The notes beneath the pieces are model-generated. The model worked only from the letters and a program-made list of their open reading frames with translations. It was not told the origin of the DNA and did no database searches. Position numbers and translations under genes: made by a program. A stretch of DNA of 64,000 nucleotides from positions 1 to 64,000 of the forward strand of contig JAXDIG010000041.1 of NCBI GenBank assembly GCA_034664125.1. The letters run 5' to 3'. This document shows positions 46,518 through 55,806 of this stretch, piece by piece (position 1 is the stretch's first letter; every line of letters begins with the position of its first letter). Source of the stretch: JACVRW01 sp034664125. GTDB lineage: Bacteria; Actinomycetota; Thermoleophilia; Solirubrobacterales; Thermoleophilaceae.

Positions 46518-46556
46518 CCGGTCTAGGGATCGTCGCGACGGGGTAGGAAGCCGTCC

Positions 46557-48233
46557 ATGCGACGCACACTCTTTCTCGTCCTCGTCGGAATGCTCGTGCT
46601 GGTCGTCCCGCTCACAGCGGGCGCGGCGAAGCGATCTGCCACCCAGCACACCTACGTGGTCCTCTACGAGCGCGGCGCCTCCGCCGACAGCGCGCGCAGC
46701 GCCATCAGCGAGGCCGACGGCCGGGTCGTGGAGGAGAACAGCAAGGTCGGGGTGGCGACGGTCCGCTCGGCCAACGCGGACTTCGTCGCCGAAGTCTCGC
46801 GCAGCGGCGCCGTGGCCGGGGCCGCCCGCAACCGGCCGATCGGGGAGGCGCCCGCCGACCGCGTGCGCGACCCGTTCGCCATCGAGCGGATGTCCGCGCT
46901 GCGCCGGCAGGCCGACGGCGAGGGCCGTGTGCAGCGCGCCGGAGGGCCGGCGCCGCTGGCCGAGCCGTTCGCCGACCTGCAGTGGGACATGCGCCTGATC
47001 AACGCGACGCCGACCAAGTCCTACAAGCGCCAGCGCGGCAACTCGCAGGTTCGCGTGGGGATGATCGACACCGGCGTCGACGGGTCGCACCCGGACATCG
47101 CCCCGAACTTCAACCGCTCGCTGAGCCGCAACTTCACGACCGACATCCCGGAGATCGACGGCCCCTGCGAGGAGCAGTCCTGCATCGACCCGCCCGACGT
47201 GGACGACGACGGCCACGGCACGCACGTGGCCGGCACGATCGGCGCACCGATCAACCGGCTCGGCATGGCCGGCGTCGCGCCCGACGTCGAGCTCGTGAAC
47301 ATCCGCGCCGGGCAGGACTCGGGCTACTTCTTCCTGCAGCCGAGCGTCGACGCGCTGACCTACGCGGCGGACATCGGAGTCGACGTGGTGAACATGTCGT
47401 ACTACATCGATCCGTGGCTCTACAACTGCGCCAGCAACCCGGCCGACTCGCCGGAGGAGCAGGCGGAGCAGCGCACGATCGTGGCCGCTACCGAGCGGGC
47501 GCTCGCCTACGCGCGCTCGCGCGGGGTCACGCTCGTCTCGGCGGAGGGCAACGGCCACACCGACCTCGGCAAGCCGGTGACCGACGCCACCAGCCCGGAC
47601 TACCCACCCGGCTCGGAGCGCGTCCGCACCGTGGACAACGGCTGCAAGTCCATGCCCCTCGAGGCGCCCGGCGTGCTCGGCATCACCTCGGTCGGGCCGA
47701 GCCAGCGCAAGGCCTACTACTCCGACTACGGGGTGGAGCAGGCCGACCTGTCGGCGCCGGGCGGCGACATCCGCGAGGGCTTCGGGACGCCGGACTACCG
47801 CAATCCCGCGAACACGGTGCTCGCGCCGTATCCCAAGGCGCTGGCGATCGCCGCCGGCGAGGTGAACCCGGACGGCACTCCGAACACGCCGTTCGTCTTG
47901 GCGGACTGCTCGCGCGGTGACTGCGCGTACTACCAGTACCTGCAGGGCACCTCGATGGCGTCGCCGCACGCGGTTGGCGTGGCGGCGCTGGTGGTGGCCT
48001 CGCGCGGGAAGCGCGACAGGGTCCACGGCGGCCTGACGCTGTCGCCGGACGTGGTCGAACGGGTGCTCAAGCGCACGGCGCAGGACCGGTCCTGCCCCGA
48101 CCCGCCGGTGTTCGTCTACCCGGACCCCACCCTGACGCCGGACTACACCGCCACCTGCGAGGGAGACGCGGAGTTCAACGGCTTCTACGGAGAGGGCATC
48201 GTCGACGCCTTCGCTGCGTCGAAGAAGCACTGA
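46557..48233 (+). CDS. Secreted subtilisin-like serine protease (S8)
   Basis: A 558-residue exported subtilase. The signal peptide is 'FLVLVGMLVLVVPLTAGAA', followed by a propeptide-like I9 region ('HTYVVLYERGASADSARSAI'). The triad is Asp in 'VGMIDTGVDGSHPD', His in 'DGHGTHVAGTIG' and Ser in 'QGTSMASPHAVGV'; the oxyanion Asn is in 'VSAEGNGHTD'. Two Cys-rich loops near 'DGPCEEQSCIDP' and 'LADCSRGDCAYY' probably form disulfides. It should be secreted to the medium or cell wall. Followed by a terminator. Confidence 0.93.
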   Translation: MRRTLFLVLVGMLVLVVPLTAGAAKRSATQHTYVVLYERGASADSARSAISEADGRVVEENSKVGVATVRSANADFVAEVSRSGAVAGAARNRPIGEAPADRVRDPFAIERMSALRRQADGEGRVQRAGGPAPLAEPFADLQWDMRLINATPTKSYKRQRGNSQVRVGMIDTGVDGSHPDIAPNFNRSLSRNFTTDIPEIDGPCEEQSCIDPPDVDDDGHGTHVAGTIGAPINRLGMAGVAPDVELVNIRAGQDSGYFFLQPSVDALTYAADIGVDVVNMSYYIDPWLYNCASNPADSPEEQAEQRTIVAATERALAYARSRGVTLVSAEGNGHTDLGKPVTDATSPDYPPGSERVRTVDNGCKSMPLEAPGVLGITSVGPSQRKAYYSDYGVEQADLSAPGGDIREGFGTPDYRNPANTVLAPYPKALAIAAGEVNPDGTPNTPFVLADCSRGDCAYYQYLQGTSMASPHAVGVAALVVASRGKRDRVHGGLTLSPDVVERVLKRTAQDRSCPDPPVFVYPDPTLTPDYTATCEGDAEFNGFYGEGIVDAFAASKKH

Positions 48234-48243
48234 AAATCCGCTC

Positions 48244-48273
48244 TGGCGCCGGGCGCGTGGCCGTCCGGCGCCA
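48244..48273 (+). terminator. Terminator hairpin after the subtilase gene
   Basis: Perfect nine-base arms TGGCGCCGG (48244-48252) and CCGGCGCCA (48265-48273), 11 bases after the stop codon, loop of 12 bases; no T-tract. Confidence 0.6.
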
Positions 48274-48302
48274 ACCTTCACACACTCGTGTCAAGGTTTC
48301 GA

Positions 48303-48308
48303 TAGCAT
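48303..48308 (+). promoter_or_regulatory. -10 box (TAGCAT) for metH
   Basis: TAGCAT, 9 bases before the TTG at 48318; no ribosome binding site and no room for a leader, so no riboswitch of ordinary size can be in the message. Confidence 0.5.
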
Positions 48309-48317
48309 TAGACGACC

Positions 48318-51300
48318 TTGGCCGTAGAGCGCGACTTCATCCAGGCTGCCCGTGAGCGCGTCGTCGTCTTCGACGGCGGCATGGGCGCCACGCTCGAGCA
48401 GTTCGAGCTGACGCCGGCTGACTACGGCGGCCTGCAGGGCAAGTGCCACGAGGCGCTCGTGCTCAACCGCCCGGACGTGATCCAGGGCGTGCACGAGTCG
48501 ATGATCGAGGCGGGCGCTGAGGTGGTCGAGACGGACACGTTCCAGGCCTCGCGGCTGAAGCTCGACGAGTGGGGCCTGGGCGAGCACACGCCCGAGATCA
48601 ACCGCCGCGCGGCTGAGATCGCGCGCGTCGCGGCCGGCGAGGACCGGTTCGTCGCCGGTTCGATCGGCCCCACCGGCCACCTGCCCGCGAGCGACGACCC
48701 GACGCTCGGCAAGATCACCTTCGGCGAGCTGGTCGAGGTCTTCACCGAGCAGGCTTTCGGCCTGGTCGAGGGCGGCGCCGACCTGCTCATCATCGAGACG
48801 GCCCAGGACATCCTGGAGGTCAAGGCCGCCGTGTTCGGCGCGCGCGAGGCCTTCAAGCTGGCCGGTCGCGCGGTGCCGATCCAGACGAGCGTGTCGCTGC
48901 TGCCCAACGGCGGCAAGATGCTGCTCGGCACGGACATCCAGGCGGTGCTGACGACCCTGCTGGCCCTGGACGTCGACGCGATCGGGCTCAACTGCTCCAC
49001 CGGCCCCGAGGACATGCGCGACGCGATCCGCTTCCTGGGCGAGTTCAGCCCGCTGCCGGTGCACTGCATCCCCAACGCCGGCCTGCCGCTGCAGGGTCCT
49101 GAGGGCGAGACGATCTTCCCCGAGGAGCCGGACCCGCTCGCGAACGTGCTGCAGGAGTTCGTAGAGCGCTACGGCGTCTCGATCGTGGGCGGCTGCTGCG
49201 GCACCACCCCCGACCACATCCGCGCGATCGTGGACCGCGTCGGCGGCCGCGAGGCGGGCGCGCGGCCCGAGCGCGGCCCGGCGCTGGTGTCGAGCATGAT
49301 GACCGCCACGCCGCTCGTGCAGGAGCCGCGCCCGACGCTGGTCGGCGAGCGGGTCAACTCGCAGGGCTCGCGCAAGGCCAAGGAGCTGCTGCTCGCCGAC
49401 GACTACGACGGCCTCGTGCAGATCGCCGAGGACCAGGTGACCGGCGGCGCCCACGTGCTCGACGTCTGCGTCGCGCTGACGGAGCGCCAGGACGAGGACG
49501 AGCAGATGCGCGAAGTGGTCAAGCGCATCGCGCTGAGCCAGCCGGCGCCGATCCAGGTCGACTCGACCGAGCCGGACGTGATCAAGATGGCGCTCGAGCA
49601 GATCCCGGGCCGGGCGATCGTCAACTCGGTCAACCTCGAGGCCGGCCGCGCCAAGCTCGACGTGGTGGCCCCGCTGGCCAAGGCCCACGGCGCCGCCCTG
49701 ATCGCGCTGACGATCGACGAGGTCGGCATGGCCAAGACGGCCGAGCGCAAGGTCGAGGTGGCGCAGCGGATCGTGGGCCTGGCCTGCGACGAGCACGGGC
49801 TCGACCGCGAGGCGCTGATCTTCGACGCGCTCACGTTCACGCTCACCACCGGCGACGAGGAGTGGCGGCCGTCCGCCGTCGAGACGATCGAGGGCATCCG
49901 GCGCATCAAGGCCGAGATCCCGGGTGTGAAGACCTCGCTGGGCGTTTCCAACGTCTCGTTCGGCGTGTCGCCGGGCGCGCGGGCGGTGCTCAACTCCGTG
50001 TTCCTCCACCACTGCGTGGAGGCCGGGCTCGACCTGGCGATGGTCAACCCCAACCACATCAAGCCCTACAACGAGATCGCCGAGGAAGAGCGCGAGCTGA
50101 CCGACGACCTCGTGTTCAACCGTTCAGAGGACGCGCTCGAGCGCTTCATCGGCCACTTCGAGCAGAAGGGCGAAACCGAGGAGGAGACGGCGGGCGACCC
50201 GACCGAGGGCATGGAGCCCGAGGAGGCGCTCCACTACCACATCCTGCGCCGCAAGAAGGAGGGCGTGGAGGACTGGATCGACCGCTCCGTCGAGAAGATC
50301 GGCGCGGTGCCGACCCTCAACAACGTGCTGCTGCCGGCCATGAAGGAAGTGGGCGACAAGTTCGGCGCCGGCGAGCTGATCCTGCCGTTCGTGCTCCAGT
50401 CGGCAACCGTGATGAAGCGCGCCGTGGCGCAGCTCGAGAACTATCTCGACCGCATCGAGGGCCACACCAAGGGCAAGGTCGTGATCGCGACCGTGTTCGG
50501 CGACGTGCACGACATCGGCAAGTCGCTGGTCAACACGATCCTCACCAACAACGGCTACACGGTCATCGACCTCGGCAAGCAGGTCCCGATCGAGACGATC
50601 ATCAACGCCGCGATCGAGAACGAGGCGGACGCGATCGGGCTGAGCGCGCTGCTCGTCTCGACCTCGAAGCAGATGCCGACCTGCGTGCAGGAGCTGCACC
50701 AGCGCGGGCTTGAGTTCCCGGTGCTGATCGGCGGCGCGGCGATCAACCGCGACTTCGGCCGCCGCATCCTCTATCCCAAGGGGAAGGAGTCCGAGGAGAT
50801 CTACGAGCCCGGCGTCTTCTACTGCAAGGACGCCTTCGCCGGCCTGGCGACGATCGACCAGCTGGTGGACGAGGACAGGCGCGGCGAGCTGGTGACCAGG
50901 GCGCGCGACGAGGCGCACGCGCTGCGCAACCAGGTCGAGAAGGTCGACGACGGCCCGCCCGTGACCGACGACTCCGTGCGCTCCACCGCCCGCACCGACG
51001 TTCCGATTCCCGAGCCGCCCTTCTGGGGCGCGCGCGAGCTCGACGTCGACCTCGACGACGTCTACCCGTACCTCGACCGCCACGTGCTGTTCAAGCTGCA
51101 CTGGGGTGGCCGCGGGAAGAAGGGCGAGGAGTGGCGCCAGATCGTGGAGGGCCATGGCGACGACGAGGGGTTCGCGCCCAAGCTCGAGCGGATGTGGCGG
51201 GAGCAGGACTACCTGCGTCCGCGCGTCCGGCTCGGCTACTTCCCGGCGGCGGCGGACGGCAACGAGCTGGTCGTGTTCGACCCGGACGACCACGAGCGCG

Positions 51301-51872
51301 AGCTCGAGCGGCTCGTGTTCCCGCGCCAGCCCAAGCACGACCGCATCTGCCTGACCGACTTCTTCCGCCCGGTCGACTCCGGCGAGCGCGACGTGGTGGC
51401 GCTGCAGGGCGTGACCGTCGGTTCAGAGGTGACCGAGGTGATGGCCCAGCTGGAGCGCGACGGCGAGTTCGCCGAGCAGCTGTTCACGCACGGCCTCGGC
51501 GTGCAGGCCGCCGAGGGCCTCGCCGAGTGGCTCCACGCAGAGGTGCGCCGCGACTTCAAGATCGAGCCCGACCAGGGCCGCCGCTACTCGTGGGGCTACC
51601 CCGCCTGCCCGGAGCAGTCCGAGCACGAGAAGGTCTGGCGCCTCCTGGAGCTGGAGGAGATCGGCATGTACCTCTCCGACGGCTACGCGGTGATGCCCGA
51701 GCAGTCGACGGTGGCGATCGTCGCCCACCACCCGCAGGCCGTCTACTTCGGCATGAAGTCCGGCTTCATCCCGAAGGGGAAGGTCAGCGACGAGCTGATC
51801 GCCGGCACCGAGCGCGGCGGCGCGCTGCCGCCCGAGGCCGATCCGGTCGAGGAGCCCGCACCGACGGCCTAG
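48318..51872 (+). CDS. metH: Cobalamin-dependent methionine synthase
   Basis: A full-length 1184-residue MetH. Domain order: homocysteine-binding (1-310) with zinc Cys in 'GLNCSTGPEDM' and 'GGCCGTTPDHI'; methyltetrahydrofolate-binding (about 335-600, from 'TLVGERVNSQGSRKAKELL'); cobalamin-binding cap and Rossmann domain with the His ligand in 'DVHDIGKSLVNT' (about residue 730); and the S-adenosylmethionine reactivation domain (about 940-1175) with 'RRYSWGYPACPEQSEHEKVW'. It transfers the methyl group from folate to homocysteine in the cytoplasm. TTG at 48318 is the only suitable start near the family N-terminus. The gene is alone, after the subtilase terminator. Confidence 0.96.
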   Translation: MAVERDFIQAARERVVVFDGGMGATLEQFELTPADYGGLQGKCHEALVLNRPDVIQGVHESMIEAGAEVVETDTFQASRLKLDEWGLGEHTPEINRRAAEIARVAAGEDRFVAGSIGPTGHLPASDDPTLGKITFGELVEVFTEQAFGLVEGGADLLIIETAQDILEVKAAVFGAREAFKLAGRAVPIQTSVSLLPNGGKMLLGTDIQAVLTTLLALDVDAIGLNCSTGPEDMRDAIRFLGEFSPLPVHCIPNAGLPLQGPEGETIFPEEPDPLANVLQEFVERYGVSIVGGCCGTTPDHIRAIVDRVGGREAGARPERGPALVSSMMTATPLVQEPRPTLVGERVNSQGSRKAKELLLADDYDGLVQIAEDQVTGGAHVLDVCVALTERQDEDEQMREVVKRIALSQPAPIQVDSTEPDVIKMALEQIPGRAIVNSVNLEAGRAKLDVVAPLAKAHGAALIALTIDEVGMAKTAERKVEVAQRIVGLACDEHGLDREALIFDALTFTLTTGDEEWRPSAVETIEGIRRIKAEIPGVKTSLGVSNVSFGVSPGARAVLNSVFLHHCVEAGLDLAMVNPNHIKPYNEIAEEERELTDDLVFNRSEDALERFIGHFEQKGETEEETAGDPTEGMEPEEALHYHILRRKKEGVEDWIDRSVEKIGAVPTLNNVLLPAMKEVGDKFGAGELILPFVLQSATVMKRAVAQLENYLDRIEGHTKGKVVIATVFGDVHDIGKSLVNTILTNNGYTVIDLGKQVPIETIINAAIENEADAIGLSALLVSTSKQMPTCVQELHQRGLEFPVLIGGAAINRDFGRRILYPKGKESEEIYEPGVFYCKDAFAGLATIDQLVDEDRRGELVTRARDEAHALRNQVEKVDDGPPVTDDSVRSTARTDVPIPEPPFWGARELDVDLDDVYPYLDRHVLFKLHWGGRGKKGEEWRQIVEGHGDDEGFAPKLERMWREQDYLRPRVRLGYFPAAADGNELVVFDPDDHERELERLVFPRQPKHDRICLTDFFRPVDSGERDVVALQGVTVGSEVTEVMAQLERDGEFAEQLFTHGLGVQAAEGLAEWLHAEVRRDFKIEPDQGRRYSWGYPACPEQSEHEKVWRLLELEEIGMYLSDGYAVMPEQSTVAIVAHHPQAVYFGMKSGFIPKGKVSDELIAGTERGGALPPEADPVEEPAPTA

Positions 51873-52624
51873 GCGAACTGGGCCCGCTTACGGGCCCGGA
51901 CGTCGAAGAACAGCAGCGTCCCCGCGAGGGCGGCGAAGGAGAGCGAGATGGCGTCGGCCGCTATCTGCCCGATCAGCATGAGCGGGCCACTGCCCGCCAA
52001 GTCGCCGGCAATCTTCAGCGGGATGGCCAGCACGGAGGCCAGGATCGCGGCGAGCAGGGTTATCGCGATGGCGATGCCGAAGACGCGCCACCAGTGGCCG
52101 CGCACCAGGTTGGCGCTGCGCTCCAGTCCCTCCACCGGCCCGAGATCCTCAGCCACGACGGCCTGCGGGGAGAGGTACCAGCGCGCCCATAGGTAGACGC
52201 CGGGAACGATCAGCAGCAGGAGCGCCAGCCCGGACCCAAGTCCGGCGAGTGTCACGGCGCCCGCCACGGGGAGCGCCCGCCGGGCGGCGGCTGCCAGCGA
52301 TCGCCACGGCGAGGGCTCACGGCCGGCGCCCAGGTCCATCACGGCGTGCACGTGGCCGGCGGTGATCAGCGGCGTGGTCACGAGCCAGGGCGCAAGCCAC
52401 GATGCCACCTCCGCTCCGGGTGGCAGCGTGCCGCCGAACTCCGGGTGGGTCCACAGCCACTTGCCCCCGACGCCGTAGACGAGCAGGTCCACCGGCACCA
52501 CCACGGCAAGCGCAATGATCGCGAAGACCGTGAAGTGCCACCGGTAGAGGCGGAAGGCGCCGCCCAGGATCTCGCCCAGATCGCGCGAGCGGCTCAGATC
52601 GATGGGGGGTGACTGCGCATTCAC
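51869..52624 (-). CDS. Polytopic membrane protein, unknown function
   Basis: A 251-residue protein with about five helices and an N-terminal motif 'RDLGEILGGAFRLYRWHF' seen in bacterial membrane proteins of the DUF7847/GlpM-like 'glycerophosphodiester phosphodiesterase membrane domain' group. 'LLLLIVPGVYLWARWYLSPQ' and 'GPVEGLERSANLVRGHWWRV' support this. Function is not known. GTG at 52624 was chosen since the sequence before it is polar and frame-shadow-like. Its 3' end overlaps metH by four bases (converging). A TAATGG box lies four bases before the start. Confidence 0.78.
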   Translation of the reverse strand: MNAQSPPIDLSRSRDLGEILGGAFRLYRWHFTVFAIIALAVVVPVDLLVYGVGGKWLWTHPEFGGTLPPGAEVASWLAPWLVTTPLITAGHVHAVMDLGAGREPSPWRSLAAAARRALPVAGAVTLAGLGSGLALLLLIVPGVYLWARWYLSPQAVVAEDLGPVEGLERSANLVRGHWWRVFGIAIAITLLAAILASVLAIPLKIAGDLAGSGPLMLIGQIAADAISLSFAALAGTLLFFDVRARKRAQFA

Positions 52625-52635
52625 ACAACCATTAT

Positions 52636-52656
52636 CGGTCGATAGGCGCTCGACCG
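52636..52656. promoter_or_regulatory. Inverted repeat upstream of amt
   Basis: CGGTCGA at 52636-52642 and TCGACCG at 52650-52656, perfect arms seven bases apart, between the divergent membrane-protein and amt genes. It may be an operator. No clear GlnR box was seen. Confidence 0.4.
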
Positions 52657-52762
52657 GTCGGCGAAATGCCGCCCCCGAATCTTCGACACAGGGATAAAGA
52701 CCGGGCGCGGGTGCGCTCGTACCGTGGCAGCGGACTCTCTCGGAGAAGGAGGCGTACCTGTC

Positions 52763-54235
52763 ATGAGACGTACCGCACTGGCGGCCGGTGTGTCGCTCGG
52801 AGTGCTTTTGATGGCGCCAGCCGCCGCGCTGGCCGCCGACGGACCAACCCTCGAGGACACGGTTTCCGCCGTGAACACGACCTGGGTGATCGTGGCGGGG
52901 GTGCTCGTCATGTTCATGCAGGCCGGGTTCCTCTTCCTCGAGGTCGGCTTCTCGCGTGCGAAGAACGCCGGCCTCGGGGTCGTGAAGATCCTGACCAACT
53001 TCTCGATCGCGGCTATCGCGTACTGGGCCACCGGGTTTGCGCTGGCCTTCGGCGGCGCCGGCACGATCGCCGGCACGAACGGCTGGTTCCTGGACGTGGG
53101 CCACACCGCGAGCGAGGCCGCCAGCGACATCCCGCTGCTCGGTGTGGTCGGCATCAGCCCGGCGGCGCTGCTGTTCTTCCAGTTCGTCTTCTGCGCGGTT
53201 TCCCTGGCGATCGTGTGGGGGACCACGATCGAGCGGATCAAGTTCAGCGCCTACGTGATCTATGCGGTGATCTTCTCCGCGCTGATCTACCCGGTCCTCA
53301 GCCACTGGATCTTCGGTGGCGGCTGGCTCCAGGTGAACGTGGGCATGCAGGACTTCGCCGGCTCCACGGTGGTGCACCTGATCGGCGCCACCGGCGGCTT
53401 GGCGGCGCTGCTGCTGCTCGGCCCGCGTCGCGGGAAGTACGGCGCCGACGGCAAGCCGCGCGCCATTCCCGGCCACTCCATGCCGCTGGTCGGCCTGGGA
53501 GTGCTGATCCTGTGGCTGGGCTGGTTCGGCTTCAACCCGGGCTCGACGCTGGCCGCGATCGGCAACCGCTTCGCCGAGGTCGTGCTCGTGACGAACCTGG
53601 CCGCCGCGGCCGGTGTGATCGCCGCGCTCGCGGTCATGTACAGGCGCACGAAGACGTACGACGTGGGCATGGCCGGCAACGGCGCGATTGCCGCCCTCGT
53701 GGCGATCACCGCTCCGTCGGGCTACGTCGAGTTCTGGGCGGCGCCGATCATCGGCGCGGTCGCCGGCGTGATCGTCGTCTACGGCGTGATCCTGATCGAG
53801 AAGGTGCTCGACGACCCGGTGGGGGCGCTGTCCGCGCACGGCCTGGCCGGCGTCTGGGGCACGCTCTCCTGCGGGATCTTCACGTCACCGCGGCTGGCGG
53901 AGCTCAACGCAGTCGGCGATCCGGGGCTCTGGTACAGCGGCAGCTTCCACCAGCTTGGCGCCCAGGCGCTGGGGGTGGTCACGGTCTTCGCGATCGTGCT
54001 CGTCGTCTCCTACGCGGTGTTCTTCGCGATCAAGCAGACGATCGGCCTGCGGGTCACGGCCGAGGAAGAGGACGCCGGGCTGGACATCGCCGAAACCGGC
54101 ATGTACGGCTACCCGGAGCAGTTCATCCCGCCGTCGGAGCTCGTCGGTCCGGGGCTGCCCGCTCCGGGCGCAGCGGCGCACCGCGCCCCGGCTGGTGTGA
54201 CCGCCACGGCGATGACGGGTGAGGCGACGGCATGA
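52763..54235 (+). CDS. amt: Ammonium transporter
   Basis: A 490-residue Amt/Rh-family channel with a cleavable or anchor N-terminus ('ALAAGVSLGVLLMAPAAALA') and eleven expected helices. The substrate path is intact: Asp in 'GMQDFAGSTVVHLIGATGG', the first of the twin His in the same segment, the second His in 'ALSAHGLAGVWGT', and the Phe gate region 'VEVGFSRAKNAG' nearby. A C-terminal tail of about 65 residues follows, longer than usual. The start ATG at 52763 has GGAGAAGGAGGCG upstream. The PII gene overlaps the stop (ATGA), so the channel and its regulator are co-translated. Confidence 0.95.
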   Translation: MRRTALAAGVSLGVLLMAPAAALAADGPTLEDTVSAVNTTWVIVAGVLVMFMQAGFLFLEVGFSRAKNAGLGVVKILTNFSIAAIAYWATGFALAFGGAGTIAGTNGWFLDVGHTASEAASDIPLLGVVGISPAALLFFQFVFCAVSLAIVWGTTIERIKFSAYVIYAVIFSALIYPVLSHWIFGGGWLQVNVGMQDFAGSTVVHLIGATGGLAALLLLGPRRGKYGADGKPRAIPGHSMPLVGLGVLILWLGWFGFNPGSTLAAIGNRFAEVVLVTNLAAAAGVIAALAVMYRRTKTYDVGMAGNGAIAALVAITAPSGYVEFWAAPIIGAVAGVIVVYGVILIEKVLDDPVGALSAHGLAGVWGTLSCGIFTSPRLAELNAVGDPGLWYSGSFHQLGAQALGVVTVFAIVLVVSYAVFFAIKQTIGLRVTAEEEDAGLDIAETGMYGYPEQFIPPSELVGPGLPAPGAAAHRAPAGVTATAMTGEATA

Positions 54236-54615
54236 AGATGATCGTCGCCTACATCCGGCACGAGGCGTTCGAGCCGATCCGTGCGGATCTGCTCGAGGCC
54301 GGCTTCCCCAGCCTGACGATCACGGAGGTGAAGGGCTCCGGCAGGCAGAAGGCGATCACCGAGCACTACCGCGGCTCGGAGCTCGCCGTGCACCTGAGGC
54401 CGAAGCTCAAGATCGAGTGCGTCGTGGAGAGCAAGGACCTCGGCCTGGTCAAGGAGGTGATCCTCCGGCACGCCCGCACGGGTTCGGTAGGCGACGGCAA
54501 GCTGTTCGTCCTGCCGGTCGAGGAAGCCGTGCGGATCCGCACCGGCGAGGACGGCGAGGCCGTCCTGCAGGCCCACGAGGGCGAAGAAGTGACCGTCAAC
54601 GGGGACCGGGGCTAG
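54232..54615 (+). CDS. glnK: PII signalling protein
   Basis: A 127-residue PII protein (GlnB/GlnK). The T-loop 'SGRQKAITEHYRGSE' contains the Tyr (about residue 46) that is modified in many relatives, and the second motif is 'GSVGDGKLFVLPVEEAVRIR' with the 'IRTGEDGEAVL' ending. PII binds ATP/ADP and 2-oxoglutarate and closes the Amt channel when nitrogen is ample. A 15-residue charged extension is present at the C-terminus. The overlap with amt supports the name glnK. Confidence 0.94.
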   Translation: MKMIVAYIRHEAFEPIRADLLEAGFPSLTITEVKGSGRQKAITEHYRGSELAVHLRPKLKIECVVESKDLGLVKEVILRHARTGSVGDGKLFVLPVEEAVRIRTGEDGEAVLQAHEGEEVTVNGDRG

Positions 54616-54633
54616 GGAGGGAGGGCGATTCCC

Positions 54634-55770
54634 GTGCCCGACCTGAGATTGGCTGCGGATCCGGACGCGGCCGCGGAGACGCCACGCGGCGCCCACCTGG
54701 AGATGGTGGGCGCCGTGCTGGCCGGCGACGGGCTCGAGCGGGTGGCGGAGATCGCCTCCGCGCACGCCGGTGCGCCGGTGGCCGTGGTGGTTCCCCGGCT
54801 GGGGGTGCCACTCGAGGGATGGGCCCGATTCGAGCGCTACGTGGGCGCCCGCCTCGCCGGCGGGCGCCCACAGCGCCCGTCCGAGGTGACGGCCGAGGTG
54901 CCGATCTCGTCGGGCGGGCGTGAGCTCGGAGCCGTGCTGCTGCTCGGGCCGGGGCGGCCCGATGCCGGCGACTACCTCCACATGGCCGCGATCGCGGCGC
55001 TCACGGAGGTGGCCGTCGTCGAGGCCAGGGACGAAACCGAGCAGACGCTGCGCGGCTCGTTCCTGGAGGAGCTCCTGACGCGGTCGGACCTCGACCCGGT
55101 GGACGTGCAGCGGCGCGCCGCCCGGCTCGGGTGCGACCTGGCCGGCGGCTTCGTGGCGCTGTGCGCGAATCCGAACGGGCGCGGCCCGGGCCGCCTGGTG
55201 GCGGCGCTGGCGGCCGAGCTGCCGGGCGTGCTGGCGCAGGCGGTGGAGGGCAAGGTCTACGCGCTGCTGCCAGGACCGCCCGACCCGGCCCGCCGCGCCG
55301 CGGCACGGCTGGGCCGCCACGCCGAGATCGGCGTGTCGTCATACCGCAGCGGGGCGGCGGAGGCGCGCCGGGCGCTGGAGGAGGCCGAGCTCGTGCTGGG
55401 CGTCACCGCGGCCGGCGGCGGCCCGCCCGGCGCCGAGATCGGCGAGGGCACCTACCGGCTGCTGTTCCGGGTGCTGGCGAGCCACCCGCAGGAGGTGCGC
55501 AGCTTCTTCGAGGACACGGTGGCCCCGCTCGTCCGCTACGACGAGCAGTACGCGACCGACCTGGTCGGCACGGTCGACGCCTACCTGGCCAACAACTGCA
55601 ACATGAACGCCACCGCGCAGGCAATCCACGCGCACCGCCACACGGTGGCGTACCGCCTGGAGCGCGTGCGCGAGCTGAGCGGCCTGGACCCGCTGCGCTC
55701 AGAAGACCGCGAGCGCCTCGGCCTGGGGCTCAAGGCGTACCGGATCATCGCGCCGTCGCTGCCGCGCTGA
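54634..55770 (+). CDS. PucR/CdaR-type transcriptional regulator
   Basis: A 378-residue regulator with a C-terminal PucR-type helix-turn-helix ('LVGTVDAYLANNCNMNATAQ', then 'AIHAHRHTVAYRLERVREL'). The N-terminal region (20-130) is GAF-like, and the middle (about 190-290) is a degenerate GGDEF-like CdaR linker. These regulators govern purine, sugar-acid or amino-acid use. GTG at 54634 follows a GGGAGGGAGGG ribosome binding site. It follows glnK by 18 bases and probably shares its transcript, so nitrogen regulation is a fair guess. Repeat element C follows its stop. Confidence 0.88.
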   Translation: MPDLRLAADPDAAAETPRGAHLEMVGAVLAGDGLERVAEIASAHAGAPVAVVVPRLGVPLEGWARFERYVGARLAGGRPQRPSEVTAEVPISSGGRELGAVLLLGPGRPDAGDYLHMAAIAALTEVAVVEARDETEQTLRGSFLEELLTRSDLDPVDVQRRAARLGCDLAGGFVALCANPNGRGPGRLVAALAAELPGVLAQAVEGKVYALLPGPPDPARRAAARLGRHAEIGVSSYRSGAAEARRALEEAELVLGVTAAGGGPPGAEIGEGTYRLLFRVLASHPQEVRSFFEDTVAPLVRYDEQYATDLVGTVDAYLANNCNMNATAQAIHAHRHTVAYRLERVRELSGLDPLRSEDRERLGLGLKAYRIIAPSLPR

Positions 55771-55806
55771 GCTCAGCGCGGGCGCCGCGCCCCCGCGGAC
55801 GCCGCC

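Noticed and set aside
43473..48281. A minus-strand open frame of about 1600 codons antisense to the glycosyltransferase and subtilase genes
   Set aside because: It is extremely rich in Arg, Gly, His and Ala, has no family similarity, and covers three well-supported genes. High GC makes stop codons rare in this frame.
48240..48317. Cobalamin riboswitch before metH
   Set aside because: The gap holds a terminator hairpin and a -10 box 9 bases from the start. There is no room for a riboswitch in the message.
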